Positions 27,911-37,240 of a stretch of 64,000 nucleotides of DNA are shown here, one piece after another. Each line of letters begins with the position of its first letter. Position 1 is the stretch's first letter. Position numbers and translations under genes: made by a program. Source of the stretch: JBOHRN01 sp050732775 (lineage in GTDB: Bacteria > Gemmatimonadota > Gemmatimonadetes > Longimicrobiales > Longimicrobiaceae); assembly GCA_050732775.1 (NCBI GenBank), contig JBOHRN010000010.1:124001-188000 (forward strand), written 5' to 3'. The notes beneath the pieces were generated by a model that ran no database searches, had not been told where the DNA came from, and saw only the letters and a list, made by a program, of their open reading frames with translations.

Positions 27911-28186
27911 CTATAACCAGGCGCGCACGGCGATCAGGGCCACGGCCACGCCGATCAAACTCAAGGCGTTGAGGTGGAAGACCAGAGGGCCCAGGGTAAC
28001 CCCGATCGCCACCAAGTCGACCACCAACGGCCCGAACGCCGCGGACACCGAGGTGGTAAAGAAGTCGCGGGCCGCGCTTTCGGGCATGAAGCGGACAGCC
28101 AACTCGGTCAGCAAGGCACCCACCACCAACCCCGCGATCACCACCAGCGCGATCCTGCCTCCCCGTTGGCGTCTGCTTCCATTCAT
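27911..28186 (-). CDS. DUF4321 domain-containing small membrane protein
   Basis: 91 residues with two transmembrane helices: IALVVIAGLVVGALLTELAV at about 11-30 and NALSLIGVAVALIAVRAWL at the C-terminus. The intervening FGPLVVDLVAIGVTLGPLVFHL matches the DUF4321 family. The ATG at 28186 is chosen; the frame stays open far upstream but that part lies over the polyprenyl synthase gene and is not coding. It follows the synthase gene by 23 bases and ends 2 bases from the PpiD gene. Function unknown. Confidence 0.78.
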   Translation of the reverse strand: MNGSRRQRGGRIALVVIAGLVVGALLTELAVRFMPESAARDFFTTSVSAAFGPLVVDLVAIGVTLGPLVFHLNALSLIGVAVALIAVRAWL

Positions 28187-28209
28187 ATTCTCATCACCCG
28201 GTCTTTGCG

Positions 28210-29220
28210 CTAGCGCCGCCGCTCTATCGCGTAGGCGATGCTCTTCCTCAAGGCCTCGACGGCACTGCCGGCGGGAAGCCCGTCCAAGACCTCGGAAGCC
28301 CGCTCCGCGTATCCGGCGGCCCGCCGCTTCGCATATTCCAAGCCGCCGCGCTCGCGTACCAGCTCGACGATAGGAGTGATGGCTTCGTCGGAGGGCTCCG
28401 GGTGCCGGAAAAACTCCTCCACCCGGCGGCGCTCGAGCGCCGAAAGAGAGGGAAGGACGGCGATCAGGGGTAGGGTCACCTTGTGCTCTCGCAGGTCTAG
28501 CCCGGAGGGCTTGCCCGTCATCGACTCGTCCGCGGTGTAGTCGAGGAGGTCGTCGGCAATCTGGAAGGCCATCCCCAGGTCGCGCCCGAATCGGCGCAGG
28601 GGCTCGCGTAGTCCGGGCCGCCCCACCAGAGCTCCCAGCTCGCACGCGGCCGAAATCAGCGAGGCGGTCTTGCAGTCGATGAGCCGCACGTAGTCGTCCT
28701 CGCCGAAGTCGAGGGCGTCGTGCGAGGTGAGCTGCCGCATCTCCCCCACGGTCATCGAGGTGGCGGCACGGGCGAGCACCTCGATCGCCTCCAGCCGGCC
28801 CAGCCGGGCCACTTCGGTGACCGAGCGGGAGTAGAGGTAGTCGCCCATGATGATGGCCACCTGGTGGCTCCAAAGGGCGTTCACGGTAGGCATGCCCCGG
28901 CGCAACACTGAGTGGTCCACCGCGTCGTCGTGAACCAGGGTGGCCAGGTGGACCATCTCCACCACCGCGGCGAGGGTCTCGGCGTCGCGACGCGGACTTT
29001 CGCCCACTTCGTTGCAGAGAAGGAGAAGGGTGGGGCGGAAGAGCTTGCCACGCACCTGGAGGAGGTAGTCTCCCACCTCCTCGAGCGGCCCGAAGTCAGC
29101 CCGCACGATGCGGTGGATCTCCTCCACCACCGCGTCCAGCCGGTCGCGGACCGGGCGCTGCACGTCGGAGAGCTTAGGCGGCGCTGTAGGTAAAGAAGAC
29201 GTTTGCAACCAACTTCTCAC
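28210..29220 (-). CDS. Polyprenyl diphosphate synthase (trans, long chain)
   Basis: Head-to-tail prenyltransferase of the octaprenyl/heptaprenyl or GGPP class. First Asp-rich motif HDDAVD, second motif DDLLD, and GKLFRPTLLLL near the N-terminus. 336 residues. Chain length cannot be read from the sequence. It may supply the side chain of the respiratory quinone. Start GTG at 29220. Co-transcription with the TPR gene upstream is likely, with a 69-base gap. Confidence 0.9.
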   Translation of the reverse strand: MRSWLQTSSLPTAPPKLSDVQRPVRDRLDAVVEEIHRIVRADFGPLEEVGDYLLQVRGKLFRPTLLLLCNEVGESPRRDAETLAAVVEMVHLATLVHDDAVDHSVLRRGMPTVNALWSHQVAIIMGDYLYSRSVTEVARLGRLEAIEVLARAATSMTVGEMRQLTSHDALDFGEDDYVRLIDCKTASLISAACELGALVGRPGLREPLRRFGRDLGMAFQIADDLLDYTADESMTGKPSGLDLREHKVTLPLIAVLPSLSALERRRVEEFFRHPEPSDEAITPIVELVRERGGLEYAKRRAAGYAERASEVLDGLPAGSAVEALRKSIAYAIERRR

Positions 29221-29289
29221 GGTGCCGGGAGGGTGGAAAACGGCCCCAAGGTACCACGCCCCGTTACTTCTGTCAAAGACCGCTCTGGG

Positions 29290-31020
29290 TCACAGTGCCG
29301 GGAGACGCTCCAGCCGACGGGCCGCGTCCCGGAAGCCGACGTCTACCGCCATGACCCGCTCGTAGTATTCGCGCGCCCGCCCGGCCCCTCCCGTTCTCTC
29401 CTCGCAACGGGCGAGTTGGTAGAAAACCCCCACCAGCTCCGCGTCCGAGACGCCGGGTAGCCGGAGCGCCCGCTCCAGCACCCGCCCCGCCACGGCGAAC
29501 TGCCCCTTTTCGGCGAAACATTGGCCCAGCACCTCGAGGGTGGCCAGGGGGTTGGCCCCTCCCCGCAGCGCCACTTGGAACTGCGAGATGGCCTCGTCGA
29601 GGAGGCCCATGTTCTTGAAGGCCAGCCCCAAGTCGTAGTGGCTGGTCGAATCCGAAGTGTCGATATGTTCGGATACTTTCTGCTTGAAGCGCGAGAGCAT
29701 GTCGGCGAAGTCCCGGTCCTCGTCTCCGGACGGCTCCTCTTCCGCGACCGTGAAGCGGGTGGTCTGCTCGGGCCGCTGCTCGTCCAGGACCAGGGAAGCG
29801 AGATCCACGTAGCCGTCCTCGCCGGACGGGGGCGGCGCGATCATGTCTCTCGCCTCCTCGTTCTCCGGATCGATCTCCAAGACCCGGCGAAAGACGGCCT
29901 CGGCCTTGTCGTCCCGGCCCGAGGAGCGGAGGTGCCGACCCAGGTCCAGATAGGCGCGGGCCAGAGACTCCCGGTCATCGGTACGGAAGGCGTACTCTGC
30001 CTGTTTCTGGTACAGGGAAGTATCGTCCGGCTCGAGCCCGAGGAGCACGCGCGCCACCTTGAGGGCCTCGGCGTAGCGGGACTGGTCGGCCAGGGAACGC
30101 AACGCGGACCGGAGCAAGCCGTCCGCTTCTTCTCGCCTCTCCCCCTTGCCAGCCAGCCCGGCCAGAGAGAGGGCGGCTTCCTGGTCGGCCGGGTCGGCGG
30201 CTAGCCGGGCGGCTAGCTCATCGAAGGGGTCGGCGGCTTCTTCGCGCAGCTCTGGCTCGGGGGCGCCGGCTTGCTCGCCCCCGAGGAAGGTCGGCTCCAG
30301 CTCGAGCAGGGGGAGGGAGTCGGCCCTCTCGGCCGCGCTTTCGAAGGTCTCCACCGCGTGGCCGGCTTGGTCGGGCGGGGAGAGCCCGGGCCGGGCATCT
30401 TCAGGGGGGGCGAGATCGGCGTCCGGATCGATCTCCACGATAGTCCGCTCAACCTCCGCCGCCTTGGTCTCCATACCCTGGCTCCGGTAGGCGGCCAGGA
30501 GGGTCCGGTACTGCTCCACCGCCTCGTGGGGACGGTCGTGAGAGTGGAGCTGGCCCGCCAGCATCTCCCGCACTTCCGTGTCGTCCGGGAAGAGGTCGGC
30601 GAACTCGGCCAAGGCCTCGAACGAGGCGTCGAGGTTTCCGCCCCGCTGGGCCTTCTCGGCGTAAGCCAGGAAGTTCTCGCGGGCGTCGGCCAAGAAGCCG
30701 CTCAAGGCGGAGAGCTGCCCCAAGCGGCGGTACACTTCGACGCGGCCGGGGGCGATGCGCAGGACCTTCCGGCACAGCGCGATGGCGTTGTTGTGAAAGC
30801 CCGCCTCGGCGTAAGCGTCGATCGCCCGCTCGTAAGCGTCTACCGCGCGCTGCGCTTGCCCCACCCGCATACGCAGGTCTCCGACCCGGTTGAGGATGGT
30901 GACGTCCACCTCGTCGGGGTCCCGTTCCAAGACACGCTCGTAGGCACGCAGGGCTTCCAGCCACTGGCCCCCGCGCTCCAGGCGGCGGGCTTCCTCGGTC
31001 AGTTTGGCGGTGTTGGCCAT
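29290..31020 (-). CDS. TPR-repeat protein, cytoplasmic
   Basis: 576 residues organised as multiple tetratricopeptide repeats at both ends: N-terminal repeats include QWLEALRAYERVLERDPDE and RVEVYRRLGQLSALSGFLAD, and C-terminal repeats include SHYDLGLAFKNMGLLDEAIS and YYERVMAVDVGFRDA. The middle part is Glu/Asp/Pro-rich. No signal peptide or enzymatic domain. It resembles the acidic TPR protein at 24211 in composition but is not an obvious duplicate. Confidence 0.8.
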   Translation of the reverse strand: MANTAKLTEEARRLERGGQWLEALRAYERVLERDPDEVDVTILNRVGDLRMRVGQAQRAVDAYERAIDAYAEAGFHNNAIALCRKVLRIAPGRVEVYRRLGQLSALSGFLADARENFLAYAEKAQRGGNLDASFEALAEFADLFPDDTEVREMLAGQLHSHDRPHEAVEQYRTLLAAYRSQGMETKAAEVERTIVEIDPDADLAPPEDARPGLSPPDQAGHAVETFESAAERADSLPLLELEPTFLGGEQAGAPEPELREEAADPFDELAARLAADPADQEAALSLAGLAGKGERREEADGLLRSALRSLADQSRYAEALKVARVLLGLEPDDTSLYQKQAEYAFRTDDRESLARAYLDLGRHLRSSGRDDKAEAVFRRVLEIDPENEEARDMIAPPPSGEDGYVDLASLVLDEQRPEQTTRFTVAEEEPSGDEDRDFADMLSRFKQKVSEHIDTSDSTSHYDLGLAFKNMGLLDEAISQFQVALRGGANPLATLEVLGQCFAEKGQFAVAGRVLERALRLPGVSDAELVGVFYQLARCEERTGGAGRAREYYERVMAVDVGFRDAARRLERLPAL

Positions 31021-31056
31021 ACGGTGGCGTCGGAGGGTCCGGCGGTGAAATCCAGC

Positions 31057-31085
31057 AACATAGCCGCCTAGCTTGCCGGAAACAA
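31057..31085 (-). promoter_or_regulatory. Possible promoter of the TPR-polyprenyl synthase-DUF4321 run
   Basis: Minus strand: -35 TTGTTT (31080-31085), a 17-base spacer and -10 TATGTT (31057-31062), about 30 bases before the TPR start. Match is moderate. Confidence 0.35.
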
Positions 31086-31099
31086 GCGAATCACGCTGG

Positions 31100-32338
31100 C
31101 TACACCACCTTTCTACCCCCGATCCACACCCCGGCCACCCGCGGGGCGGCCAGGTGATAGGGGATCTCGTTGACGCTCTCTACCCGCCATAGGACCAGGT
31201 CCGCCGCGGCCCCCGGCCGGATTACCCCTACCTTTGAGTCTTCCCGAAGAGCCGACGCCCCCCCCGCGGTGGCGGCCCGCAGGGCCTCGGCCGGGGTCAT
31301 CTTCATTTGAGAGCACGCCGCGCTCATGGCAAACGGTACCCCCGGCGTGGGAGACGAACCGGGGTTGAAGTCGCTGGCCAGCGCCACCGTGGCCCCGGCG
31401 TCGAGCAGGGCCCGGGCCGGGGCGTAGCGGGTGCGCCCCAGAAAAAAAAGCGTGGCCGGAAGAAGCGTGGCTACGGTGGTCGAGCCGGCCAGCGCCGCCA
31501 CGCCCCGCCGCGACACGGCGCCCAGGTGGTCGGCCGAAGCCGCGCCCAACTCCACGGCGAGTTCGGCTCCCCCGCTCCCCTCCAATTCGTCGGCGTGGAG
31601 TTTGGGGATCAGCCCGTGATCCAGCCCGGCCCTGAGCACCCGTTCGGACTGTGCCCGGTCGAACACGCCCGGCTCCATGAACACGTCGCAGAAGCGGGCC
31701 AGTTTTTGTTCGGCCACGGCCGGAATCGACTCCCCGACCAAGAGGTCCACGTACCGGTCCCTCTGCTCACGGTACTCCGCAGGAAAGTCGTGGGCGCCCA
31801 GGAAAGTTGCCACCAAGTGGACCGGCTGGAGCCGGTTGAGCCGCCGGATGGCACGCAGCGTCTTGAGTTCGTGTTCGGTGGAGAGCCCGTACCCGCTCTT
31901 TACTTCCGCGCTGGTGGTGCCGTGCGCCAACATGGTGCCCAGCCGGGCGAGGGCCAACTCCACCAGCTCGTCTTCGGAGCGCAGGCGCAGGTCTCGCACC
32001 GACGCCAAGATACCGCCTCCCCGGGCGGCGATCTCCAGGTACGGCACTCCCCGGCAGCGGAGCTCGTATTCGTCGGGCCGCCAACGGCCGAAAACGGCGT
32101 GGGTGTGCGAGTCCACCAGCCCGGGAGTGAGCACGCCACCGCCACAGTCGACCCTGGCGGAGTCGGGGTAGCGCAGCGCGAGCTCTCTCTCCGGCCCCAC
32201 CTCCGCGATGACGCCTCCTTGCGTGGCCACGGCACCGTGCGGAATGCGGCTTGCCGGATCGGCGCCGTCACGGGCGCTGGGAGGCCCGCTACACGCCGCG
32301 ACCTCGGAGGCGTTGATGAAGATTACGGTTCCGGTCAT
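31100..32338 (-). CDS. hutI: Imidazolonepropionase
   Basis: Histidine-degradation enzyme hydrolysing imidazolone-5-propionate to formimino-glutamate. The amidohydrolase fold is visible: metal-binding VDSHTHAVFGRW, HGTTSAEVKSGYGLS, FLGAHDFPAEYR, KLHADELEGSGG, ADHLGA and ASDFNPGSSPTP. The ATG at 32338 (412 residues) is chosen: the longer reading runs into the divergent helicase start region. No other hut gene is in the window, so the rest of the pathway must lie elsewhere. Confidence 0.93.
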   Translation of the reverse strand: MTGTVIFINASEVAACSGPPSARDGADPASRIPHGAVATQGGVIAEVGPERELALRYPDSARVDCGGGVLTPGLVDSHTHAVFGRWRPDEYELRCRGVPYLEIAARGGGILASVRDLRLRSEDELVELALARLGTMLAHGTTSAEVKSGYGLSTEHELKTLRAIRRLNRLQPVHLVATFLGAHDFPAEYREQRDRYVDLLVGESIPAVAEQKLARFCDVFMEPGVFDRAQSERVLRAGLDHGLIPKLHADELEGSGGAELAVELGAASADHLGAVSRRGVAALAGSTTVATLLPATLFFLGRTRYAPARALLDAGATVALASDFNPGSSPTPGVPFAMSAACSQMKMTPAEALRAATAGGASALREDSKVGVIRPGAAADLVLWRVESVNEIPYHLAAPRVAGVWIGGRKVV

Positions 32339-32397
32339 GGAGGAGGCGCGCAAGAAACCTAGTCTAACCCTTACCAGGTTGCCGAAAACCGAAGCGA

Positions 32398-34956
32398 GTG
32401 GCAACCTGCCTGATGACACACGTCCCCCCCGTCCCCCCCTCGGAGCGCTACCCCGGACGCCCGCCGGGCGGGCGCGTCATCGTGATAGCCCCCACCCGCG
32501 CCTCGTGCGAGACTATTGAGCTGGGGGTGGGACTCACCGGCGTGTCCACCCTGCTGGAGCGCGAGCACGGCCAGGACGTCCGCCGACTGGCCGGCTCCAG
32601 CCGCGGCTTCGGCGTCCTGGCCGGGACCGGGACCGGCAAAACCTTGGCCATACGCCCCATCTCCGAAGAGGTCTTGGGCACCACGCTAAGGGTGGGAGTA
32701 GTCAACCGAGAGCGCGAGGCGACCCCCGAAACCCCTACCTGGAACGTGGTCATCGTGACCACGGGCATCGCGCGCCGCTGGCTCCAGGACGAACTGATCT
32801 CCGGCGACGACACGATCATCGTGGACGAGATCCACCAGACCTCGGCCGAGTTGGAACTCTGTCTGGCCCTGGGCAAACGCGCCGGGTGCCGGTTTATCTG
32901 GCTCTCGGCCACCGTGGACCCCCGTCACTACACCGAGTACCTGGAGTCGGCGGAGGTGATCGAGAGCTCGGCCTTCGATCCGGCGCGGGCGGCCACGGTG
33001 AGAGTGTCGTCCGAGACCAACCCGCTCCGCTTTCTGGGAGACCGCTTCCTGCGGCACGTGGCGCGCCAAAGGCGCGGCGTGGCGCTGTTCGTTCCCACCC
33101 GCGCCGAAACCGAGGCGGCGGCCGAAGCCGTGGCCGATCGCTGGCCCGGCGTCCACACCGTCTTCTACCACGGCGGCGAGCCGATCTCCAAGCTCACCCC
33201 CTTTCTGAGCGGAGAAGCGCCGCACCCGTACCTGTTGGCCATGACCTCGGCCGGGCAGTCGGCCCTCAACATCCGCGGGCTGGACACCGTGGTGATCGAA
33301 GACGCTCGCTTCACCACCGTGGTAAAGCGCGGCCGCAGCGTGCTCACCCGGCTGCCCCTGGGCCCCAATGAAATCCTCCAGATGGCGGGCCGGGTGCACG
33401 GCCGGGTGGAGGGGGGAGAGGTGTGGCTCCTCTCCGAACGAGACCTCGACTTCGACTCGCTGCGGCCCGAGGCGCCGAACTTTCAACTCGCCGGCGACCC
33501 CGAACGGGTGGCCCTCACCTGCGCGGCGGTAGGGGTGCGAGCCGACGAGCTGGAGCTGCCCGTGCCGCTCGACCGCATCGCCTACCGCAGAGCCGTGCGC
33601 ACGCTCGAGGAGCGGGGGCTGGTCGAGAACGGCCGGCTTACCGGCTACGGGCGCCGGGTGGAGGTCCTGCCCGTAGACCGGCCGTGGGGCGAGATGCTGG
33701 TCCAGGCCGGCGGCCAGCTGCTGCCCGTGGTCGCCACCTGCGCCTCCCTCGAGTCGCTTCACCGCATGACCAAGCCGGAGCGTTCCATCGCGGCGCACAC
33801 CGTCAAGGGGAGCGACCACCTCACCGCTTACAACTTGTACGCCGGTGCCCTGGAAGAGTGCGGGGGGATGGGGAGGGTGTGGGAGCTCCCCCGCCACGTC
33901 TTCGACCCGGAGCAGCTGCAGGGCTGGACCGAACGGCGAGGGGTGCTGGTGCGGGCCGTCGAGGATGGAGCCCTGGCCCTCGCCTCCATTTACCGGGCAC
34001 TCGACCTGCCCCTCCCCGACGCCCTGCCCGCGCTCAACCATGAAACCGGACGCTGCTGGCGGGAGCTGGTTGCCGAAGTCATGCCCTTCGACCTGATGAT
34101 CGACGGCGAGAGCCACTGGGGCGAGCCGGTGAGGGTCTCGCGCACCAGCGTGTGCGGAAGCTGGGGGGCGGTGGCAGGGCCGATCAGCTACGTGGCCGAC
34201 CGGACCGGTCGCACCCGTGCTTTCATCGAGGGCACCCAACTCCCCCGCGAACTGGTGTGGAAGCACGCCCGCGCCGGTGTGCGGCGGATATCCTACCACT
34301 CCGGGAGCCGCCGGGAGCCGCTCCGGCTGCGCACCACTCGCGACTTCCACGGCTTCGAGTTGGACAGCCGCGAGGAGCCGATCGACGGCTTCCCCGCTGG
34401 GCTCGAAGAGGAGGCGCGCGGCGCACTGGCCGAGGCCTTGGCCGAGGGTGTGGCGTACCACCCCCAGAGCAAGCACAACCGCCGCGTTCTCAAACGGCTG
34501 CGGGAGCTGCACCGCCGTTCCGGCGGCGTCTCGTCCGGGACGAGCCGGCGCGCCGTTCGGGACCTATTCCTGCAAAAGCTAGCCGGGGTTAACTCCCTTT
34601 CTGGGTTCCGGGAGGCCGACCTCCGGCTGGAGCTCGACCAGGTGCTCCCGGCCAGGGAGCGCGAGGGGTGGGAACGGCTCCCCGGCACCATCGAGTTGGC
34701 GGGGAGGGAGTACCCGCTCGACTACGGCCTCGAAAAGGGAGAACCGGTGGTGCGAGCGCGCGTCCCGGCCGGGGTGGTACTGGCCATCGACCCGCGTTCG
34801 GTGCCCGAGACCGACCGCCCCCTCAAGTGGACGGTTACGCGAGGAAAGAAACCGTCGCTGCGAGCAAATACCCTCTCCGAGGCGAAGCGGGCGGTGAGCG
34901 GGAGTGGCCCCGGGCGGCCGGGGGTGAGGAGGGGCCGAAAGAGGCGAAATCGCTGA
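32398..34956 (+). CDS. Divergent DExH-box ATP-dependent helicase (HrpA/HrpB-like)
   Basis: 852 residues. Superfamily 2 core: Walker A AGTGTGKT at 75-82, DEIH at 143-146, motif III SAT at 170-172, and motif VI QMAGRVHGR at about 328-336. A winged-helix/ratchet region follows (LERGLVENGRLTGYGRRVEVLP). The C-terminal part TIELAGREYPLDYGLEKGEP recalls the DUF3418 region of HrpA. DEIH replaces the usual DEAH/DEVH and the middle diverges from both HrpA and HrpB. GTG start at 32398, or ATG at 32413. It stands alone on the plus strand between hutI and the EamA gene. RNA substrate unknown. Confidence 0.8.
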   Translation: MATCLMTHVPPVPPSERYPGRPPGGRVIVIAPTRASCETIELGVGLTGVSTLLEREHGQDVRRLAGSSRGFGVLAGTGTGKTLAIRPISEEVLGTTLRVGVVNREREATPETPTWNVVIVTTGIARRWLQDELISGDDTIIVDEIHQTSAELELCLALGKRAGCRFIWLSATVDPRHYTEYLESAEVIESSAFDPARAATVRVSSETNPLRFLGDRFLRHVARQRRGVALFVPTRAETEAAAEAVADRWPGVHTVFYHGGEPISKLTPFLSGEAPHPYLLAMTSAGQSALNIRGLDTVVIEDARFTTVVKRGRSVLTRLPLGPNEILQMAGRVHGRVEGGEVWLLSERDLDFDSLRPEAPNFQLAGDPERVALTCAAVGVRADELELPVPLDRIAYRRAVRTLEERGLVENGRLTGYGRRVEVLPVDRPWGEMLVQAGGQLLPVVATCASLESLHRMTKPERSIAAHTVKGSDHLTAYNLYAGALEECGGMGRVWELPRHVFDPEQLQGWTERRGVLVRAVEDGALALASIYRALDLPLPDALPALNHETGRCWRELVAEVMPFDLMIDGESHWGEPVRVSRTSVCGSWGAVAGPISYVADRTGRTRAFIEGTQLPRELVWKHARAGVRRISYHSGSRREPLRLRTTRDFHGFELDSREEPIDGFPAGLEEEARGALAEALAEGVAYHPQSKHNRRVLKRLRELHRRSGGVSSGTSRRAVRDLFLQKLAGVNSLSGFREADLRLELDQVLPAREREGWERLPGTIELAGREYPLDYGLEKGEPVVRARVPAGVVLAIDPRSVPETDRPLKWTVTRGKKPSLRANTLSEAKRAVSGSGPGRPGVRRGRKRRNR

Positions 34957-34997
34957 GATAATCGCGTTAGCCATTCCGGGGTTATGGCCAGCGTTTC

Positions 34998-35894
34998 TCA
35001 CCCGGTCGGGGCCCGCCGCACCCGCCACCCCTCGGCGGCGGTCACGGCTACCCCGGCGAAGATAAGCAGGGCGGCGGGGATCAGCCGGACCGGGACGGTC
35101 TCTCCCAGGACGGGCGCCGCCAGCAGGGCCGTCACCATCGGCTGGAGGTACACGAAGACCGCCACCACGCTCGACTCAACCCGCTTGAGCGCCCACACGT
35201 TGAGGTAGTAGCCGCCCACGGTGGGCACCAAGATTATCCAGGCTAGCGCCGCCCAGGTGAGCGAACTCGTCCCGCCCAGCCCTTCCATTCCGGTCAGCGC
35301 GGCGACCGGTGCCACCCCCACCGCGCCGAAGAGGAAGGTCCAGGTAATGACGGTGAGCGGGTCGTAACGCTCGAGCAGATCCCGCGAAATTACTAGGTAG
35401 ACCGAAAACGACGCCACGTTGAGCAGCACCAGCAGGTTTCCCAGACCCGCCCCCCCGCCTACCTCCGCTCCCACCAACAGGAGCGCGCCCAAACAGGCGA
35501 GAGCTATCCCCGCCCACTTCCCCCCCGAGCCGCGTTCGCGCCGGAGTGAGATGGCCGCCAGTAGGGTCAGTGCCGGTCCCGCGGTGATGAGCGTCTGGGC
35601 CGCGGTGGCCGTGGTCAAGGTGAGCGCCGTTATGTAGAGGAGTTGGTTGAGTATCACGCCGAAAAGTGCGTACAGGAACAGTCGTCCGTAATCGGCGGCC
35701 GAAGCCACCCGTTCGGGCCGCGTGACCAGGTGGAGGATCAGAAAACAAAGCGCGGCTCCCGACACCCTGAGGAGCGCCAGAGACGGGCTGGAGAGGTCTC
35801 GTAGCGCCAATTTAATGGCCACGGGCAGGGTGGCGAAGAGGATCTGCACCACTATCAGAGCCCCGTAGACCGGGACCAGCCGGGGATTCACCAA
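34998..35894 (-). CDS. EamA/DMT-family transporter
   Basis: 298-residue inner-membrane protein with ten predicted transmembrane helices in two EamA repeats: repeat one includes LFATLPVAIKLALRDLSSPS, repeat two includes LVLLNVASFSVYLVISRDLL and the late segment VAVFVYLQPMVTALLAAPVL. Family members export amino acids, nucleotides or other small metabolites. The substrate is not predictable. The start is TTG at 35894 with a GTG one codon later. It converges with the helicase gene. Confidence 0.88.
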   Translation of the reverse strand: MVNPRLVPVYGALIVVQILFATLPVAIKLALRDLSSPSLALLRVSGAALCFLILHLVTRPERVASAADYGRLFLYALFGVILNQLLYITALTLTTATAAQTLITAGPALTLLAAISLRRERGSGGKWAGIALACLGALLLVGAEVGGGAGLGNLLVLLNVASFSVYLVISRDLLERYDPLTVITWTFLFGAVGVAPVAALTGMEGLGGTSSLTWAALAWIILVPTVGGYYLNVWALKRVESSVVAVFVYLQPMVTALLAAPVLGETVPVRLIPAALLIFAGVAVTAAEGWRVRRAPTG

Positions 35895-35903
35895 GCCGCC
35901 GCG

Positions 35904-36575
35904 CTACGACCGGGGGTGAGGAAGCAGCTTCTTGCGCACTTGTGCCCAGCGCGACCATAGGTGGCAAAACGGCGTGGTGCGGGCCCGGGTCTCGACCTGG
36001 GCCCGGTGTATCGCGGCGAGGAACGACTCCCGCTCCGGTTTGAAAGGGGGGATGGCGATCACCCCCCTGCCGATCTCCCGCAGGGTGTGGGCGTCCGAAC
36101 CCGCCCCAACCGGTTTGGCGCGCGCTCTAGCCCACTCGGACGCGCGCTGGTTCAGCCCCCGCCGCCAGAGACGGGCGTTATGGACTTCGACCACGTCGAT
36201 GAGCCCGGCCAACTCGTCGAGGAGCCGCTCCCCCAGCCCTTTGTGGTCAAAGGGGTGGGGCGCGTACACCACCCCTCCCTGGCCCCGGATGCGCTCGCAC
36301 GCCTCCCTGGCGGGAACTCCCTTGGGGACGCACTCGGTCAAGAAGAGCCCGATCACGTCGGCACCTTCGGCGGTCTTGATCTCTTCGCCGACAATCACCC
36401 GCTCCGCATCCAGTTCGCGCATACCGAGGGCGCCGGAAATCCGGTTGTGGTCGGTGACGGCGATGCGGTCGAGACCGACCCTGCGCGCCCGCTCCAGCAC
36501 CCGCTCCGGATCACTCAGGCAGTCGTGCGACGCGCGGGTGTGAAGGTGCAGGTCCACGCGCAGGAGCCGGGTCAC
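35904..36575 (-). CDS. PHP-domain phosphoesterase
   Basis: 223-residue metal-dependent phosphoesterase of the PHP fold: VDLHLHTRASHDC holds the first metal motif, IAVTDHNRI the second, EEIKTAEGADVIGLFL the third, YAPHPFDHKG and GAGSDAHTLREIG complete the set. Probable substrates range from phosphates to short oligonucleotides and cannot be assigned. The GTG at 36575 forms a GTGA overlap with the coaE stop, and is preferred over the longer reading. Confidence 0.86.
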   Translation of the reverse strand: MTRLLRVDLHLHTRASHDCLSDPERVLERARRVGLDRIAVTDHNRISGALGMRELDAERVIVGEEIKTAEGADVIGLFLTECVPKGVPAREACERIRGQGGVVYAPHPFDHKGLGERLLDELAGLIDVVEVHNARLWRRGLNQRASEWARARAKPVGAGSDAHTLREIGRGVIAIPPFKPERESFLAAIHRAQVETRARTTPFCHLWSRWAQVRKKLLPHPRS

Positions 36576-37186
36576 GGCGCACTCTCCCCGGCGCGCCTCT
36601 CGATCTCGCGCCACACCCCGACGGCGCGCCTCTCCAGCTCCGTTAGGGTGCCGTGGTTGTCGATAACTAGATCCGCCCTGGCCCGCTTCTCTGCCGCGGG
36701 CGCCTGGGAAGCGATCATCCGGCTGGCCTCGTCCGGGTCCAGGCCGCGCAACTCCACCAGTCGCCGTTTACGCTCCGGCGCGGGGGCGTCGACCAGCACC
36801 ACCAAGTCGAACTCCGGCTCCATACCGGCTTCGAAGAGGAGGGGGATGTCGGCCACGGCGACGTTTTCGCCGCGCCCGGCGGCGGATCGGAAAGCTTGCT
36901 CGCGCAGCCGCCTCACCTCGGGGTGGACGATCTGCTCGAGCCGTCGGCGGGCTTCCGCGTCGTGAAACACGATGTCTCGGAGCGCCGCCCGGTCTATACC
37001 GCCGCCGGGCGCGGCCACCCGCCCTCCCCACTCCGCCAGCACGGCTCGCTGGCCGGGGGTACCCGGCTCCACGGCGTTACGGGCAAGCTGGTCGGCGTCT
37101 ACCACGAAGCCACCCAGCTCGGTCCAGGCGCGGGCCACGCTAGACTTTCCCGAGGCGATGTTTCCGGTGAGTCCGACCGCGTACAC
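36572..37186 (-). CDS. coaE: Dephospho-CoA kinase
   Basis: Final step of coenzyme A biosynthesis. 204 residues; P-loop VGLTGNIASGKSSVA at the N-terminus, VVDADQLAR, EIVHPEVRRL-like segment QIVHPEVRRLREQ, and VADIPLLFEAGMEPEFD are typical. GTG start at 37186. Coupled to the PHP gene downstream. Confidence 0.95.
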   Translation of the reverse strand: MYAVGLTGNIASGKSSVARAWTELGGFVVDADQLARNAVEPGTPGQRAVLAEWGGRVAAPGGGIDRAALRDIVFHDAEARRRLEQIVHPEVRRLREQAFRSAAGRGENVAVADIPLLFEAGMEPEFDLVVLVDAPAPERKRRLVELRGLDPDEASRMIASQAPAAEKRARADLVIDNHGTLTELERRAVGVWREIERRAGESAP

Positions 37187-37240
37187 GGCGGCGATCTACG
37201 AAAGTCGCGCGAGGAGTGCCGTAACCGCCGGGCCGGGCAT

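Noticed and set aside
27911..28873. Long minus-strand frame of 320 codons ending in the DUF4321 protein
   Set aside because: Everything before the ATG at 28186 lies over the polyprenyl synthase in another frame and has arginine/glycine-rich composition unlike a protein.
30000..30700. Possible duplication relationship between the two TPR genes
   Set aside because: Shared Glu/Pro-rich composition and TPR periodicity explain the likeness; no long identical blocks were seen.
32686..34512. 608-codon minus-strand frame antisense to the helicase
   Set aside because: No recognisable domains and His/Gly/Pro-rich; typical antisense frame in GC-rich DNA. The helicase motifs on the plus strand are decisive.
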